A stretch of 6,588 bases of DNA from Actinomycetota bacterium (GTDB taxonomy: Bacteria > Actinomycetota > Actinomycetes > Nanopelagicales > Nanopelagicaceae), in NCBI GenBank assembly GCA_009700365.1, contig WLME01000064.1:1-6588 (forward strand), read 5' to 3'. The notes beneath the pieces were generated by a model. That model was not told the DNA's origin and ran no database searches. It saw only the letters and a program-made list of their open reading frames with translations. Position 1 is the stretch's first letter, and every line of letters starts with the position of its first letter. Shown here one piece after another: positions 6,179 through 6,588 of the stretch. The translations under genes and the position numbers were made by a program.

Positions 6179-6588
6179 TTATGCCTCCACTGGTGCGTCT
6201 GTTGCAGCTGGTGCTTCTGTTGAAGGTGCTGCACTGTCAAGAATTTCCTTCTCCCACTCTGCAAGTGGCTCTGCAGCCGGAGTTGCAGGAGCTGCATGTG
6301 CTGAACGCGCCTTAAGGCCTTCAGCGATTGCATCAGTGATAACGCGAGTCAAAAGTTCAATCGAACGAATTGCGTCGTCGTTGCCAGGGATCTTGAAATC
6401 AACTTCGTCTGGATCGCAATTAGTATCAAGGATTGCAATAACAGGAATACCAAGCTTCTTTGCTTCCTGAACCGCGAGGTGTTCTTTCTTTGTATCTACA
6501 ACCCAAATTGCTGAAGGCAGCTTGGTCATATTGCGGATACCGTCTAGGTTCTTGAAAAGTTTTTCGCGCTCACGGCGAAGGACTAGGA
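6179..6588 (-). CDS. rpsB: Small-subunit ribosomal protein S2, C-terminal part (5' end outside window)
   Basis: This is the 3' part of rpsB; 135 complete codons are visible and the frame runs open to the window edge, so the gene's start lies beyond it. The internal ATG at 6529 is not the start, because the 19 residues before it (LVLRREREKLF, then KNLDGIRN) match the S2 helical hairpin region. S2 is a 30S subunit protein, bound late in assembly and needed with S1 for mRNA binding. Conserved stretches are KLPSAIWVVDTKKEHLAVQE, KLGIPVIAILDTNCDPDEVD and IPGNDDAIRSIELLTRVI. The tail is Ala/Pro-rich with AEPLAEWEKE, a form common in Actinobacteria. It ends TAA, 5 nt before tsf, and its last codons carry the tsf ribosome binding site. 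rpsB-tsf is normally the head of this operon, so the main promoter is probably upstream of the window. Confidence 0.98.
   Translation of the reverse strand, partial: LVLRREREKLFKNLDGIRNMTKLPSAIWVVDTKKEHLAVQEAKKLGIPVIAILDTNCDPDEVDFKIPGNDDAIRSIELLTRVITDAIAEGLKARSAHAAPATPAAEPLAEWEKEILDSAAPSTEAPAATDAPVEA
6184..6188 (-). promoter_or_regulatory. Shine-Dalgarno site that decides the TTG start of tsf
   Basis: GGAGG sits within the last codons of rpsB, 10 nt before the TTG at 6173. It supports initiation at this TTG even though no ATG or GTG is available at the conserved N-terminus. Confidence 0.7.

Noticed and set aside
1..6588. CRISPR arrays, tRNA/rRNA genes, insertion sequences, phage or defence genes, riboswitches
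   Set aside because: No repeat-spacer pattern, RNA gene fold, transposase or terminal repeats, or known riboswitch core was seen; nearly every base is accounted for by eight ordinary genes on one strand.

Overview
The window is about 6.6 kb of tightly packed bacterial chromosome. All eight recognisable genes lie on the minus strand, so transcription runs from high to low coordinates. In that order they are: rpsB (3' part only), tsf, pyrH, frr, cdsA, rlmN, a DinB-like protein gene, and a gamma-aminobutyraldehyde dehydrogenase-type aldehyde dehydrogenase gene. The order rpsB-tsf-pyrH-frr-cdsA-rlmN is typical of Actinobacteria. The proteins agree: the S2 tail is Ala/Pro-rich with an AEPLAEWE-type motif, EF-Ts starts MANYSADDVKRLRE, and RRF, UMP kinase and CdsA look actinobacterial. 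Hand counts on a few lines give roughly 45-50% G+C, low for the phylum, and the intergenic gaps are very short. Together these suggest a streamlined, moderate-GC actinobacterium such as the freshwater acI/Nanopelagicales group. That placement is inference; no rRNA or marker search was possible.

Layout: rpsB and tsf are 5 nt apart. A 65-nt gap separates tsf from pyrH, and a 43-nt gap separates pyrH from frr; the latter holds a perfect 9-bp hairpin over the pyrH stop codon. frr and cdsA are 8 nt apart with a 6-bp hairpin over the junction. cdsA and rlmN overlap by 4 nt (ATGA). The DinB-like gene starts 14 nt after rlmN, and the dehydrogenase 3 nt after that. No gap exceeds 65 nt. I saw no convincing promoter or U-tailed terminator on the coding strand, so the whole set may be one operon or two overlapping ones.

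The first six genes are housekeeping. S2, EF-Ts, RRF and RlmN serve translation: small subunit, elongation factor recycling, ribosome recycling, and 23S rRNA/tRNA A2503/A37 methylation. PyrH feeds pyrimidine nucleotides, including the CTP that CdsA uses to activate phospholipid precursors. The last two genes are accessory: a putative metal-binding DinB/YfiT-fold protein and an aldehyde dehydrogenase resembling the enzyme that turns 4-aminobutanal into GABA during putrescine breakdown.

I found no mobile element, CRISPR array, RNA gene, or clearly new system. The observations worth a second look are small: two TTG starts (tsf, cdsA), two hairpins over stop codons, a strong Shine-Dalgarno-like site far upstream of cdsA, a Gly-to-Ala change in the EF-Ts signature, and the placement of the DinB/dehydrogenase pair behind rlmN.
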